A DNA stretch of 64,000 nucleotides from Flaviflexus salsibiostraticola (lineage in GTDB: Bacteria; Actinomycetota; Actinomycetes; Actinomycetales; Actinomycetaceae): positions 2,046,001 to 2,110,000 of the forward strand of contig NZ_CP034438.1 of the NCBI RefSeq assembly GCF_003952265.1. The letters run 5' to 3'. The notes under the pieces were generated by a model, which worked only from the letters and a program-made list of their open reading frames with translations, did no database searches and was not told where the DNA came from. The position numbers and the translations under genes were made by a program. This document shows positions 52,670 through 61,443 of this stretch, one piece after another. The stretch's first letter is position 1. Each line of letters starts with the position of its first letter.

Positions 52670-53491
52670 ATGGACCTCACTCACATCATTGCGGTCGGAG
52701 AGCCACGCGGGACGATCCTTCTCCTCCACGGGTATGCGGAGCACGCGGGACGCTATTCCTCGCTCATCGAGACCTTCGCGGCCGCCGGCTATGACGTGTT
52801 CTTCTACAACCAGCCCGGCCACGGCGGCGAGCCGGGGCCAGCTGCCCGCGTCGACGTGGCCGAGCTCATCACCCTCCATCGGAGGGCGCGCGCCCTCGTC
52901 GCGGAGCGGATGAGGACCGACAGACTCATCCTGTTCGGCCATTCCATGGGTGGGGTCATCACCGCCGCATCTGCCCTCATCGACCCGTCCGGCCTCGCCG
53001 CCGTCATGCTCTCGGGCCCGGCCTTCCGGGCCCGGCCGGAGCTGCCCGGCGGCATCGCCCGCCTCGGCTACCGCCTCGCGATCTACCTGCCGTTCCTTCC
53101 CGTGACCACGCTCGATCCGACGAACATCAGCCGGGACCCCGACGTCGTCCGCGACTATAAAGACGATCAGCTCGTCTATCAGGGACCGGTCTCGCTCCTG
53201 TCTGGGGCGTCAATGGCAGTCCACGGCCGGAGGGCGCTCGATCACGCCCACCGCTGGGACACGAGTGTTCCGCTCTTCATCGCCCACGGTGATGCGGACT
53301 CGATCGCGAACGTCGAGGGCTCCTGTGAGTTCGCGGCGGCGGTCCGCCGCGCGGGCGGCTCAGCCCACCTTGTCACGGTCCCGGGCGGGTACCACGAGAT
53401 CCTCCGCGACCCCGGCCATGAGCTCCTTGAACGGCAGATGGTCGAGTGGCTCGATCTGCACGGCCTGCACGCGCGCGCTTCAGTGAACTGA
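52670..53491 (+). CDS. Alpha/beta hydrolase (monoacylglycerol lipase/lysophospholipase type)
   Basis: The 273-residue protein is a serine hydrolase. It has the oxyanion LLLHGYAEHAGRY near residue 17, the nucleophile elbow GHSMGG near residues 88-93, an acid in FIAHGDADSIAN near 207, and His in GGYHEILRD near 240. The pattern matches monoacylglycerol lipases (Hydrolase_4). It has no signal peptide. The substrate is probably an acylglycerol or lysophospholipid, inferred from family resemblance. A single-gene unit ahead of the large helicase-like gene. Confidence 0.88.
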   Translation: MDLTHIIAVGEPRGTILLLHGYAEHAGRYSSLIETFAAAGYDVFFYNQPGHGGEPGPAARVDVAELITLHRRARALVAERMRTDRLILFGHSMGGVITAASALIDPSGLAAVMLSGPAFRARPELPGGIARLGYRLAIYLPFLPVTTLDPTNISRDPDVVRDYKDDQLVYQGPVSLLSGASMAVHGRRALDHAHRWDTSVPLFIAHGDADSIANVEGSCEFAAAVRRAGGSAHLVTVPGGYHEILRDPGHELLERQMVEWLDLHGLHARASVN

Positions 53492-53517
53492 GCCTCCCGA
53501 GTGGGTACGGTAAAGGG

Positions 53518-56500
53518 GTGAGCCCACTACCGTTCTTCCGCAAGAATCGCCCGTCCGACCCGGCGCCCTCCCCGCAGTCCCCGGCTGAGATGGACGAGGC
53601 GCTGCCCGAGGCCGAGCCGGTCGTCGACACCGAGACCGACTTCGGCCCCGCCATCGAGGCGCGCCGCCAGCCGATTGATTCGGAGGAGGCCTACGCGGCC
53701 GTCACGGAGGCCTTCGCGGGGTGGCGGGCGACCCTCGCCGAGAGGTCGAGCGACATCGTCCTCTCGCCGGACGAGCCGGACGTCGTCGACCTGTCGCACG
53801 TCCACCCGACCGGTGCGGCGGGCTTCTACTCGGGCAGTCCGACGCCGCTCACCTCCCTCTTCCGTGAGGCCGATGCTCTGGCGACGGCACGGACGAAGAT
53901 CAACGCACTGCTCACACGCCAGCGGAGCCTCGAAGAGGCGTACGGCTCCGCCCCGATCTCTCTCATCCACGGCACGCTCACATGGACGGAGATGAGGCCG
54001 CGCCAGGCCTCGACGACGGATGTCGTCGACGATGAGGTCGAACTCGGCGCAGCGTTCGACGAAACCGGCCAGATCCGCCTCGACGATATCGAGAAGGAGG
54101 CGGAGCCGACCGGCCCGCAGATCATCGAGATGACCGAGCCGGCGCTGCGCCGCGGCGTCCACATCGCGACCTCGACCGCCTCCGATCCCGTCCTCACCCT
54201 CGGCGAGGAGACCGACATCTCGAGTGCCGTCCTCGATGGGCTCCGCCGACACGGGGCGCCCACGGAGGCCGTCGAAGAGGTGCGGAGCCTGGCCCGCAGC
54301 GCCGACACCCAGGAGGCGGCGCTCGCCCGGCTGCGCGACATCGCCCGCGTCTATCTCCCCGGTTGCGTTGTCGGGGGTGGGACTCTCCTCGCCCTCGCCT
54401 CGTCGCCGTCCGCGATCCTCCATGATGATCTCGTCGTCATGGAGCCGCAGGTCCGCGCCTCCCACTTCATCGCCGACCTCGTGCTCGGGCGCAGCTCCGA
54501 CCGTGAGATCACAGCGGATCCGTACGACCGCTCGCCCCAGGCCGAGCGCGGCGCCGGTCAGCTTGATGTGGCCGAGCTCGACATCGTGGAAGCGGTCGCC
54601 GAGGGCACCTCGGTGTTCATCGACGCCGCTCCGGGCACCGACGTCCGGCGTGTGCTCGCCTCGATCGCGGCTGACCGTGCCGCGTCCCAGAAGCATGTCA
54701 TCTACGTTTACGGCAGCTCCTCCGCGCATCGCTCCTTCACAGCCCAGCTCGAGCGGCTCCGCCTCGGGGAGGCGCTCGCCGACTTCTCCTCGATCACCGA
54801 CGTTCCGCTGCGTCTCCGGACGGGCCTGCGGCAGAAGTCCCCATCCGTCGACAGCGAGACGGTGACCGAGCGCAACGCGCAGCTCGAGGCGGACCGTGAG
54901 AGGCTCACCGAGTTCATGACCGCGCTCCACGAGACATCGCCGAAGTGGGGTGTCTCCGCCTACGGGCTGCTCATCAAGATTGTGGAGATGTCGGCCGAGG
55001 AGGGAGGCTCGCCCACGAAGATCCGTCTCGGCGAATCCGTCGTCGGCGCGCTCGCGGACGACGAGAGTCGGAGGGAGGCCGCGACGAAGCTCGATGAGGC
55101 ACTGAGGCTCGACCAGCGTGCATCCGAGTCGAACCCGTGGGCCGGGTCGACCATCTATTCGGCCGAGGAGGCCGAGGCGATCCACGAGCGGGTCACCCAT
55201 CTCGCCGACATCAGCCTCCCCGCCCTCATGGACCAGGTCCAGCGAGCATCGGCCGAAACCGGGCTCCGCCGCGCCGAGAGCCTCGACGCCTGGGCGGGCC
55301 AGCTCGAACTCCTGTCGGACATCGCCGACACCCTCGACACGTTCCGCCCCCATATCTACGAGCGCTCCGTCACCGACATGATCATTGCGACCGCCTCGAA
55401 GGAGTGGCGCAGGGAGCACGGGGCCACAATGAAGATGTCCGAGAGGCGCCGCCTCAAGAAGGAGGCCCGGGACATGGTCCGCCCCGGCCAGGACGTGCCC
55501 GAACTCCACACCGCCCTCGCCCAGGTTCAGCGTGAGCGCGAGACGTGGCGACTCCATTCCGAGCCGGGCTCGTGGCCGTCGATCCCCGAGGGGGTCGACC
55601 AGCTGCGGGGCACCTACGGCGAGGTGAGGGCCGAGATCGACGAACTCGCCGACGTCCTGCCGGACGGCGGGGATCTCACCTCCATGAGCCTCATCGACCT
55701 GCGCAGGCGCTGCCAGGCGCTCGCCCGGGAGTCGGGTGACCTCACCGACCTGCCGCGCCGCAACGTCCTGCGCGGCGAGATCGAACAGGCCGGTCTGGCC
55801 GCGCTGCTCGACGATCTCCGGGTTCGGTCGGTCAGCCCCGACCGGGCAGGTACGGAGCTCCACGCCGCGTACCTCGCCTCCGTCTTCGAGCTCATGTTCT
55901 CCTCGACGCCGGCGCTCGCGGCCGGGGCGGGCAGCCGCGCCGGGGACCTCATCGCCTCTGTCGTGCGGCAGGATCGCGACCACGTCGAGTCGATGCCGGA
56001 CTACATTTCCCGCGCCATCATCGCCTCCATGCGGGCCACGATCACGAAGAAGAAGGACCAGACCCTCGAGGTCGATGCTCTTCTCGCGGAGCACGGCGCC
56101 GCCGGGCTCCGCGAGGCGATCGCCCGCCATGGTGACATCCTCAAGGCCGCGCGTCCGATCTGGGCGATGAGCGCGGTGACCGTGGCCCAGTACATCCCGG
56201 CGATGGAATGGGCGGACGTCGTCATCCTCGACGGGATCGACTCCATCGATCTCGCCCAGCTTGTCCCCTCCCTGCTCCGCGGGCGCACGGTCGTGGCCTG
56301 CGGCCGCGTCCAGGGCCGCGGTGAGGCAGTCTCGGCTCTCGCGACGACCCTGCCGGTGGCGAGCCTGCCGACGCACTCCTCCCGCCACGATGAGATGACG
56401 GCGCGCTTCCTCGCCGACAACGGATTCTCCTCCGGCCTGCGCGTGTACCCGAGCACCCCCTCGCGCCCCGCCCCCCGCCTCATCGTCGTCGAGGGAACCG

Positions 56501-57684
56501 GTGTTCCCAGTCCTCGCTCGGGCCTCGTCGAGGGCCCCGAGAAGGAGGTCGAGGCAGTCATCGACGCGGTCGTCGATCTGGCGCTGTCGCGGCCCGACGA
56601 GTCGATCGGCGTCATCGCCCTCAACGCCGTCCACGCCGAGCGGATCCGAACAGCGATCCGCACGGTCGCCCGCACGTCGTCGGCTCTCGCGGCGCTCACG
56701 GATCCGACGGTGCGCGAGCCGTTCGCGGTGGTCGATGCGCTGTCATCCGGCATGCTGCGGCGCGACCACATCATCCTTACCGTCGGCCTCGGCAAGACCG
56801 TCCACGGGCGCGTCCTCCACTCGTTCGGCACCCTGTCGACGGAGGCGGGCGTTGAGGGTCTCGTGACTGCGCTCGAAGCTCCGAGGAAGTCGCTCACCGT
56901 CATCTCCTCGTTCGAGGCGTCCGACATCGACCGCAATCGGCTCGGGGCGCCGGGCTCGATCCTCCTCGTCGATCTGCTCGATGCCTACCGGAGGAACCGC
57001 TCCGACAGCGATGAGGAGAGCCAGCCCATGGCACTCATCGCCGACCTCGCCGCACGGCTGCGCGATCGCGGCTACGAGGCGAAGGCAGGATACTCCCGCA
57101 GCGGTTCCCTCAGCATCCCCCTCGTCGCCGGTCATCCCGACATCCCCGGCACCTGGGCCGTCGCCGTCACGATCGACGACGAGACCTACGCGTCTGAGAA
57201 GTCGCTCCGGCGCCGTGACCAGTTCTGGCCGGCCATGCTGTCCGGGCGCGGCTGGCGGGTCGTGCCAACCGTGTCGGCCTCTGTCTTCTTCGAGCCGCAG
57301 AACGAGGTCGACCGGATCATCGCCGCCGTCGATGTAGCGCGGGACGAGGCCCGCCGGGCGGCGAGAAGTGCCCGCACGAGCAGGCCCCTGCCGGCCCACC
57401 TCGACACCGACACGATCGACGATGACCTCGAGCAGGAGCGGCTCCCGCGCGGGCCCCGCCCGAAGGTCTCACCGGGCATGCCCCTCGCCGCCTACTCGGA
57501 TGATCAGCTCGATGAGCTCGTCGTCTGGATCAGGAGCGACGGCGCGCACCGCACGGAGGATGAGATGGTTGAAGAGCTGCGGTCCGAGCTGGATCTGCGG
57601 CGCCGCGGCATCCAGGTCGATGTCGTGCTCCGCAATGTCGTTCGCCGGCACACCGCGCACGCCGGGGAGGAGGCGGAGCTGTGA
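53518..57684 (+). CDS. Large degenerate superfamily-1 helicase-like protein with C-terminal nuclease-like fold
   Basis: The 1388-residue protein has no signal peptide. An N-terminal ~330 residues of unclear fold is followed by a helicase-like ATPase region. The place of Walker A, near residue 370, reads FIDAAPGTDVRRVLA: the GPPGTGK(S/T) Lys is lost. The place of motif II, near residue 898, reads VVILDGIDSID, where DE(A/S) is expected. A second RecA-like part (~1010-1160) has the expected FAVVDAL and GRTVVACG segments. Residues ~1174-1270 resemble the MTES_1575-type endonuclease fold that ends DUF4011 helicases, but its IDLAV and DG motifs are changed. The GTG start at 53518 is uncertain. It may be a non-catalytic scaffold. 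Confidence 0.65.
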   Translation: MSPLPFFRKNRPSDPAPSPQSPAEMDEALPEAEPVVDTETDFGPAIEARRQPIDSEEAYAAVTEAFAGWRATLAERSSDIVLSPDEPDVVDLSHVHPTGAAGFYSGSPTPLTSLFREADALATARTKINALLTRQRSLEEAYGSAPISLIHGTLTWTEMRPRQASTTDVVDDEVELGAAFDETGQIRLDDIEKEAEPTGPQIIEMTEPALRRGVHIATSTASDPVLTLGEETDISSAVLDGLRRHGAPTEAVEEVRSLARSADTQEAALARLRDIARVYLPGCVVGGGTLLALASSPSAILHDDLVVMEPQVRASHFIADLVLGRSSDREITADPYDRSPQAERGAGQLDVAELDIVEAVAEGTSVFIDAAPGTDVRRVLASIAADRAASQKHVIYVYGSSSAHRSFTAQLERLRLGEALADFSSITDVPLRLRTGLRQKSPSVDSETVTERNAQLEADRERLTEFMTALHETSPKWGVSAYGLLIKIVEMSAEEGGSPTKIRLGESVVGALADDESRREAATKLDEALRLDQRASESNPWAGSTIYSAEEAEAIHERVTHLADISLPALMDQVQRASAETGLRRAESLDAWAGQLELLSDIADTLDTFRPHIYERSVTDMIIATASKEWRREHGATMKMSERRRLKKEARDMVRPGQDVPELHTALAQVQRERETWRLHSEPGSWPSIPEGVDQLRGTYGEVRAEIDELADVLPDGGDLTSMSLIDLRRRCQALARESGDLTDLPRRNVLRGEIEQAGLAALLDDLRVRSVSPDRAGTELHAAYLASVFELMFSSTPALAAGAGSRAGDLIASVVRQDRDHVESMPDYISRAIIASMRATITKKKDQTLEVDALLAEHGAAGLREAIARHGDILKAARPIWAMSAVTVAQYIPAMEWADVVILDGIDSIDLAQLVPSLLRGRTVVACGRVQGRGEAVSALATTLPVASLPTHSSRHDEMTARFLADNGFSSGLRVYPSTPSRPAPRLIVVEGTGVPSPRSGLVEGPEKEVEAVIDAVVDLALSRPDESIGVIALNAVHAERIRTAIRTVARTSSALAALTDPTVREPFAVVDALSSGMLRRDHIILTVGLGKTVHGRVLHSFGTLSTEAGVEGLVTALEAPRKSLTVISSFEASDIDRNRLGAPGSILLVDLLDAYRRNRSDSDEESQPMALIADLAARLRDRGYEAKAGYSRSGSLSIPLVAGHPDIPGTWAVAVTIDDETYASEKSLRRRDQFWPAMLSGRGWRVVPTVSASVFFEPQNEVDRIIAAVDVARDEARRAARSARTSRPLPAHLDTDTIDDDLEQERLPRGPRPKVSPGMPLAAYSDDQLDELVVWIRSDGAHRTEDEMVEELRSELDLRRRGIQVDVVLRNVVRRHTAHAGEEAEL

Positions 57685-57899
57685 GAAAGCGTCGCCGGGC
57701 GGTCTATCTCTCCCGGGTCGACCGGGAGCGGCTCGAGCGGGGTGAGATCTCGGCCCCCGAGGAGGCCCTCCACAAGGATGACCCCGTCCCGACCCCGCCC
57801 GTCGGGTCAGAGGGTACTGCGGGCGCCCCGAAGAAGAAGGTCACGGGCCTGTCGGCCCGCGACCGGGAGATCCTCGCCGAGCGCCCGCCGCACTGGTGA
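57681..57899 (+). CDS. Small basic conserved protein, function unknown
   Basis: The 72-residue protein starts with GTG overlapping the stop of the large helicase-like gene (GTGA), so it is co-translated with it. It is very basic at its N-terminus (RKRRRAVYLSRVDRERL) and contains a Pro/Gly-rich middle, then KKKVTGLSARDREILAERPPHW. The C-terminal LSARDREIL resembles an amphipathic helix. No family recognised. Its stop is adjacent to the convergent mscL stop (no gap). Coupling to the upstream gene suggests a partner role. Confidence 0.6.
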   Translation: MRKRRRAVYLSRVDRERLERGEISAPEEALHKDDPVPTPPVGSEGTAGAPKKKVTGLSARDREILAERPPHW

Positions 57900-58298
57900 T
57901 CAGGATTGCGGCCGGGAGGTCTCGCGCAGCAGGTCGCGGATCTCGGTGAGGAGGGCGATGTCCTCGGCGGGGGCCTGCGGCTCCTGCTCGATGCCGGCGG
58001 CGCGCCGCTCGGCCAGCCTGTTCATCGGCATCACAATGAAGAAGTAGAGGGCGACGGCGACAAGCAGGAAGCTGACGAGCGCGGTGAGGATGGCGCCGGG
58101 CAGGATCTCGGCGCCGTTGATCGTGAACCGGCCGACCGAATCGAAGTTGGGCTCGCCGAAGATGGCCCCGACGAGCGGGTTGAAGAACTTGTCGACGATG
58201 GCGTTGACGACACCTGTGAAAGCCGCCCCGATGACGACGCCGACGGCGAGGTCGATGGCGTTGCCGCGCGAGATGAAGTCTTTGAAACCCTGGATCAT
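57900..58298 (-). CDS. mscL: Large-conductance mechanosensitive channel
   Basis: The 132-residue pore protein has an N-terminal amphipathic helix followed by helix 1 with the gate GNAIDLAVGVVIGAAFTGVV, a periplasmic loop, helix 2 (AILTALVSFLLVAVALYFF) and a cytoplasmic helical bundle ending in LLTEIRDLLRE. It opens under extreme membrane tension to release solutes. The start ATG (58298) overlaps the SAF gene stop (TGATG) and has AGGGACA upstream; a GTG one codon earlier also exists. It follows the SAF gene in one operon, a gene pair conserved in related actinobacteria. Confidence 0.94.
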   Translation of the reverse strand: MIQGFKDFISRGNAIDLAVGVVIGAAFTGVVNAIVDKFFNPLVGAIFGEPNFDSVGRFTINGAEILPGAILTALVSFLLVAVALYFFIVMPMNRLAERRAAGIEQEPQAPAEDIALLTEIRDLLRETSRPQS

Positions 58299-58915
58299 CA
58301 CTGTCCCTGTCTGTTGAGAACGGCCAGGAGCGGCCGCTGTGTGCTCATGCCAAGGACCAATGTAGCGTCATCGACTGGAACGGCGACATACGAGTACGTG
58401 AGCTCGTCGCTCCCGAATCCGCTTGAACTCTCCGACTCGGAGTACGCGAGGATCGTCGCACCCGTCGCCATCTGGTGCGCGGTGCCCGCCTCGTCGGCCA
58501 CCCACAGGTCGACGAGCGACCCGACAGGAGTGAGCTCCTGCGGGGTGGAGAGGATGAGGGGGATGACGACGGTGCCGTCCGGTGCGGAATCGGCGAGCGT
58601 CGGCCCGATGAGGATCGGCGTGGTCAGGGGAGTACCCTCGGGCGCCGCGATCGCCAGCCGACTGTCGCTCACGTCCTTGATCAGCAGATCGCCGGGGATG
58701 ACGCCCGAGGGCGCCTCGACCCACCTGATATCGGACTCGGTGAGGACGTGGCCCGCGGACAGATCGCGCCCTGCCACCATCATCTCGACGGGGGTGACTC
58801 GGCCGGACGCGCTGATCGAGGCGACGACGAGGGCGAGACAGAGGGCGATGAGCGTGGCGGCGATGAGCCTGCGCCATCGCCACAGCATCGCGCGGAGAGT
58901 CGGGCGAGAGGACAT
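58298..58915 (-). CDS. SAF-domain membrane protein
   Basis: The 205-residue protein has a basic N-terminus and a transmembrane/signal anchor helix (about residues 16-40). An extracytoplasmic SAF domain follows (about 45-110), with VAGRDLSAGHVLTESDIRWVEAP and an RLAIAAPEGTPLT segment, as in CpaB/FlgA-type proteins. No pilus genes lie nearby, so CpaB function is unlikely. The gene overlaps mscL by one base. This SAF-mscL pairing appears near FmdB and 5-formyl-THF cyclo-ligase in corynebacteria, consistent with a conserved neighbourhood. Function unknown. Confidence 0.8.
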   Translation of the reverse strand: MSSRPTLRAMLWRWRRLIAATLIALCLALVVASISASGRVTPVEMMVAGRDLSAGHVLTESDIRWVEAPSGVIPGDLLIKDVSDSRLAIAAPEGTPLTTPILIGPTLADSAPDGTVVIPLILSTPQELTPVGSLVDLWVADEAGTAHQMATGATILAYSESESSSGFGSDELTYSYVAVPVDDATLVLGMSTQRPLLAVLNRQGQ

Positions 58916-58983
58916 GCGCCGATCGTAGGCGGCAGTGGATGCGGTGGGGTGGAGGGCCTGAGCGGCCTGTGGACAGGGCATGC

Positions 58984-59016
58984 GAAGGCCGACCTGTGCA
59001 AGCACGGTCGGCCTTC
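58984..59016. terminator. Hairpin between SAF gene and FmdB gene
   Basis: A perfect 11-bp stem (58984-58994/59006-59016) with an 11-nt loop is suitably placed to terminate the minus-strand fmdB-like transcript. Confidence 0.65.
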
Positions 59017-59076
59017 GGAGGTGTGGGGCTCTGTTCTCAGCCGCGGCGGGCTGAGCGAGCGGAATTCTGAGGAGGG

Positions 59077-59349
59077 TCAGCTCGCGGCGGGTGCTGCTGC
59101 GGCTGGCGCCGGAGCATCGCTCTTCGGAGCGGCCGCAGGCTTGGAGTCCTTCGCCGTCAGGCTCGAGGAGGTTCCGCGAGCATCGTTACGGTAGAAGCCG
59201 GAGCCCTTGAAGACGACCCCGACGGAGTTGAAGAGCTTCCGAAGCTCACCTCCGCACGCCTCGCACATCGTGAGCGGGTCGTCGGAGAATGACTGCTGAA
59301 TATCGAATTCATCGCCGCAGGACCTACAGCGGTACGAGTATGTGGGCAT
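59077..59349 (-). CDS. FmdB-family zinc-ribbon protein
   Basis: The 90-residue protein has an N-terminal zinc ribbon, MPTYSYRC..C and MCEACGG, typical of the FmdB regulatory family (CxxC near residues 8-11 and 29-32). After residue ~55 comes a Lys/Ala/Pro-rich disordered tail. The family is widespread near folate or formamide genes and has no proven molecular function beyond metal binding. It is on the same strand as the cyclo-ligase upstream, about 100 bp away. Confidence 0.88.
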   Translation of the reverse strand: MPTYSYRCRSCGDEFDIQQSFSDDPLTMCEACGGELRKLFNSVGVVFKGSGFYRNDARGTSSSLTAKDSKPAAAPKSDAPAPAAAAPAAS

Positions 59350-59453
59350 ATGTCACTCCAATGGACGAAGGTCTGACCACAGGCCATAGTACGCCACCGA
59401 CTCTCGGCAGGTGGCCGAGCGTGGCGCGGATGACACGGGGGAATGAGCCCTGG

Positions 59454-60065
59454 TCAGGGGGTCTCGACGATGTCGCCGGGCAGGAGCGCCCAGGGGATGC
59501 GGACATCCTGCTCGTCGTGGGGGAGAGGGACGGAGACGAGCTCCCAGGGGTAGATGAGGGCGCCGACCCGGTCCGTCACGTTCTGCTTGAGGATGCGGTC
59601 GTACCAGCCGCCGCCCTGCCCGAGGCGGATGCCCTCACGATTGAGCGCGAGGGCAGGGACGATGATCGCATCCGCCTCCTCAACGGCCTCGCTGGGAAGG
59701 GCTGCCGACGTCGGTGAGGGCGGCCGGCCGGGCGCCTCGACCTCGAGACCGTCGCGGCCGTACTCCGCCCACATGCGAGCGAGTCCCGGCCCGAGCTTGG
59801 GCAGGAGGACTCGGACGCCGCGATCGCGCAGAATGTCGAGGGCGCGCAGCGTGCTCGGCTCGTTGTTGACGGAGACGTAAAGGGAGATGATCTTGGCATC
59901 GGCCGCGAAGTCGAGAATCGAGTCCGTGAAGCCGCCTGCATAGCCCTCGACGTCTTTGGCGGTCAGCTTCGACCGCCGATTGCGCAGAGCACTTCGCATC
60001 AGCTGTTTCGCATCGACGACGTCGATGCCGGAGATATCGGGCAGTGCCACTTCAGCAGTGGTCAT
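59454..60065 (-). CDS. 5-formyltetrahydrofolate cyclo-ligase
   Basis: The 203-residue protein converts 5-formyl-THF to 5,10-methenyl-THF using ATP. The nucleotide-binding LGQGGGWYDR motif lies near residue 154 and the basic substrate loop in LRNRRSKL near residue 28. The start at 60065 is consistent with family length; no other start fits better. It is divergent from the Glp/MoeA-like gene. In corynebacteria the same gene sits beside the Glp-GlpR pair, supporting the synteny argument given for those genes. Confidence 0.9.
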   Translation of the reverse strand: MTTAEVALPDISGIDVVDAKQLMRSALRNRRSKLTAKDVEGYAGGFTDSILDFAADAKIISLYVSVNNEPSTLRALDILRDRGVRVLLPKLGPGLARMWAEYGRDGLEVEAPGRPPSPTSAALPSEAVEEADAIIVPALALNREGIRLGQGGGWYDRILKQNVTDRVGALIYPWELVSVPLPHDEQDVRIPWALLPGDIVETP

Positions 60066-60148
60066 GGGCTCATTATCCCACGCAGTCCCGGCAGTTATCC
60101 ATTTGTCCGCGCCTGCCGCAGTCTAGACTCGTCGGCAGGAGGCCACTT

Positions 60149-61354
60149 GTGAAACGCGTATCCGAATTCATCGATGACTGCCTGGCGGTCCTGCAGGAGA
60201 TCCCCGCCCTCGAGGTGCCGCTGGCCGACGCGGTCGGGTCCGTCCTCGCGGCCGATGCCGTGTCGCCGGTCAGCCTGCCGCCCGCCGACGTGTCAGCGGT
60301 GACCGGATACGCGGTGCGGGCCGCCGACGTGGCGGGAGCCGGTGAGGATCAGCCCGTCGGCCTTCCGGTGACCGGGGAGATCGTCGCCGGCCAGGATTCC
60401 ATGGATGTGCTCCCGCCGCGCACCGCGATCCGCGTATCGTCCGGCGCCCCGATCCCCCGCGGCGCGGACGCGGTCGTCCCCGTTGAGTGGACGGATGGCG
60501 GTCGTGTCACGGTTGCGATCACGCGCCCGGTTCAGGCCGAGGACAACATTCGGTTCGAGGCCGAAGATCTCGAGGCCGGTCTCGTCGCGCTGCCAGCGGG
60601 CACCCGGATCGGTCCGCGACAGCTCGCGCTCCTCGCCGCAGCGGGCCTCGGGGCCGTCCCCGTCAAGCCCGCGCCCCGCGTCGTCATCATGTCGATCGGC
60701 GATGAGCTGATCGAGCCGGGCAGGTCCGGCCACCCCGGAACCGTCTACGACGCCAACTCGTTCGGCCTCTCCACTGCCGTGCAGGAGCTCGGCGCCATTG
60801 TCTTCCGCGTTCCGCGAGTGCCGGATGACAAGAAGGCGCTCCGCGAGGCGCTGGAGGATCAGATCGTCCGAGCCGATGTCATCATCACAACCGGCGGCAT
60901 CTCCGGCTCGCTCAAGGAGGTCCTCTACGACCTCGGCCACGTGCGGTTCGATCGTGTCGCGATGGCGCCCGAGCGCCAGTACGGGGTCGGCACAGTCGGC
61001 ACGGACGGCGAGATCCCGATCTACTGCCTGCCCGGCAGCCCGGTCGCCGCCATGATCGGCTACGAGCTCTTCGTCCGACCCGCACTGCGGCGCGCCGTCG
61101 GCCACTCGAATGTCTACCGCCGCACGATCAAGGCGCAGGCGACGCGAGCGTGGGTCTCCGAGTCGGGCCTCGAGGAGTACGTGCCGGTGCGCATCGCCGG
61201 TCGACCCACCGAGGGTTATCGCTTCGAACCGACGGGTATGCCGGGCAGGGAGCTCCTGTACGGACTCGTCAGGGCGAACGCCCTCGCGGCGGTCCCCGCC
61301 GGCACTGAAATGGTCGCCGTGGGCGACGAACTCACCTGCCTTATCCTCGACTGA
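60149..61354 (+). CDS. MoeA/gephyrin-like protein, candidate Glp divisome protein
   Basis: The 401-residue protein has the four-part MoeA architecture: an N-terminal linker with SVLAADAVSPVSLPPADVSAVTGYAV, a central domain, the MoCF-binding domain (~175-325; MSIGDELIEPG, TTGGISGSLKE, LPGSPVAAMIGYELFVRP) and a C-terminal beta domain. MoeA inserts molybdate into molybdopterin. The usual MoeA segment with Asp-Gly-Tyr-Ala is VTGYAV here (Asp replaced), and no other moa/moe genes are near. The next gene encodes a membrane protein, and mscL, SAF, FmdB and cyclo-ligase lie alongside. This matches Corynebacterium Glp, which binds FtsZ and a membrane receptor. The start GTG 60149 has AGGAGG upstream. 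Confidence 0.78.
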   Translation: MKRVSEFIDDCLAVLQEIPALEVPLADAVGSVLAADAVSPVSLPPADVSAVTGYAVRAADVAGAGEDQPVGLPVTGEIVAGQDSMDVLPPRTAIRVSSGAPIPRGADAVVPVEWTDGGRVTVAITRPVQAEDNIRFEAEDLEAGLVALPAGTRIGPRQLALLAAAGLGAVPVKPAPRVVIMSIGDELIEPGRSGHPGTVYDANSFGLSTAVQELGAIVFRVPRVPDDKKALREALEDQIVRADVIITTGGISGSLKEVLYDLGHVRFDRVAMAPERQYGVGTVGTDGEIPIYCLPGSPVAAMIGYELFVRPALRRAVGHSNVYRRTIKAQATRAWVSESGLEEYVPVRIAGRPTEGYRFEPTGMPGRELLYGLVRANALAAVPAGTEMVAVGDELTCLILD

Positions 61355-61443
61355 GCTCCTTTACCTTGAAACTTGCTGAGTTTCGAGGCAACACTCCGTG
61401 AGACCTCCCGATCCGCTTCGGGGCAAACCTTTACGTTTAGAGT

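Noticed and set aside
53527..56634. 1035-codon minus-strand frame over the helicase-like gene
   Set aside because: Composition is Arg/Gly/Asp/Val-biased as expected for antisense of GC-rich coding DNA. The plus frame has better start context, domain resemblance and a coupled downstream gene, although neither is fully certain.
60149..61354. Simple housekeeping moeA call
   Set aside because: Not excluded, but the conserved Asp in the GYAV-region motif is replaced, no other Mo-cofactor genes are near, and the adjoining membrane gene and neighbours fit the Glp locus better.
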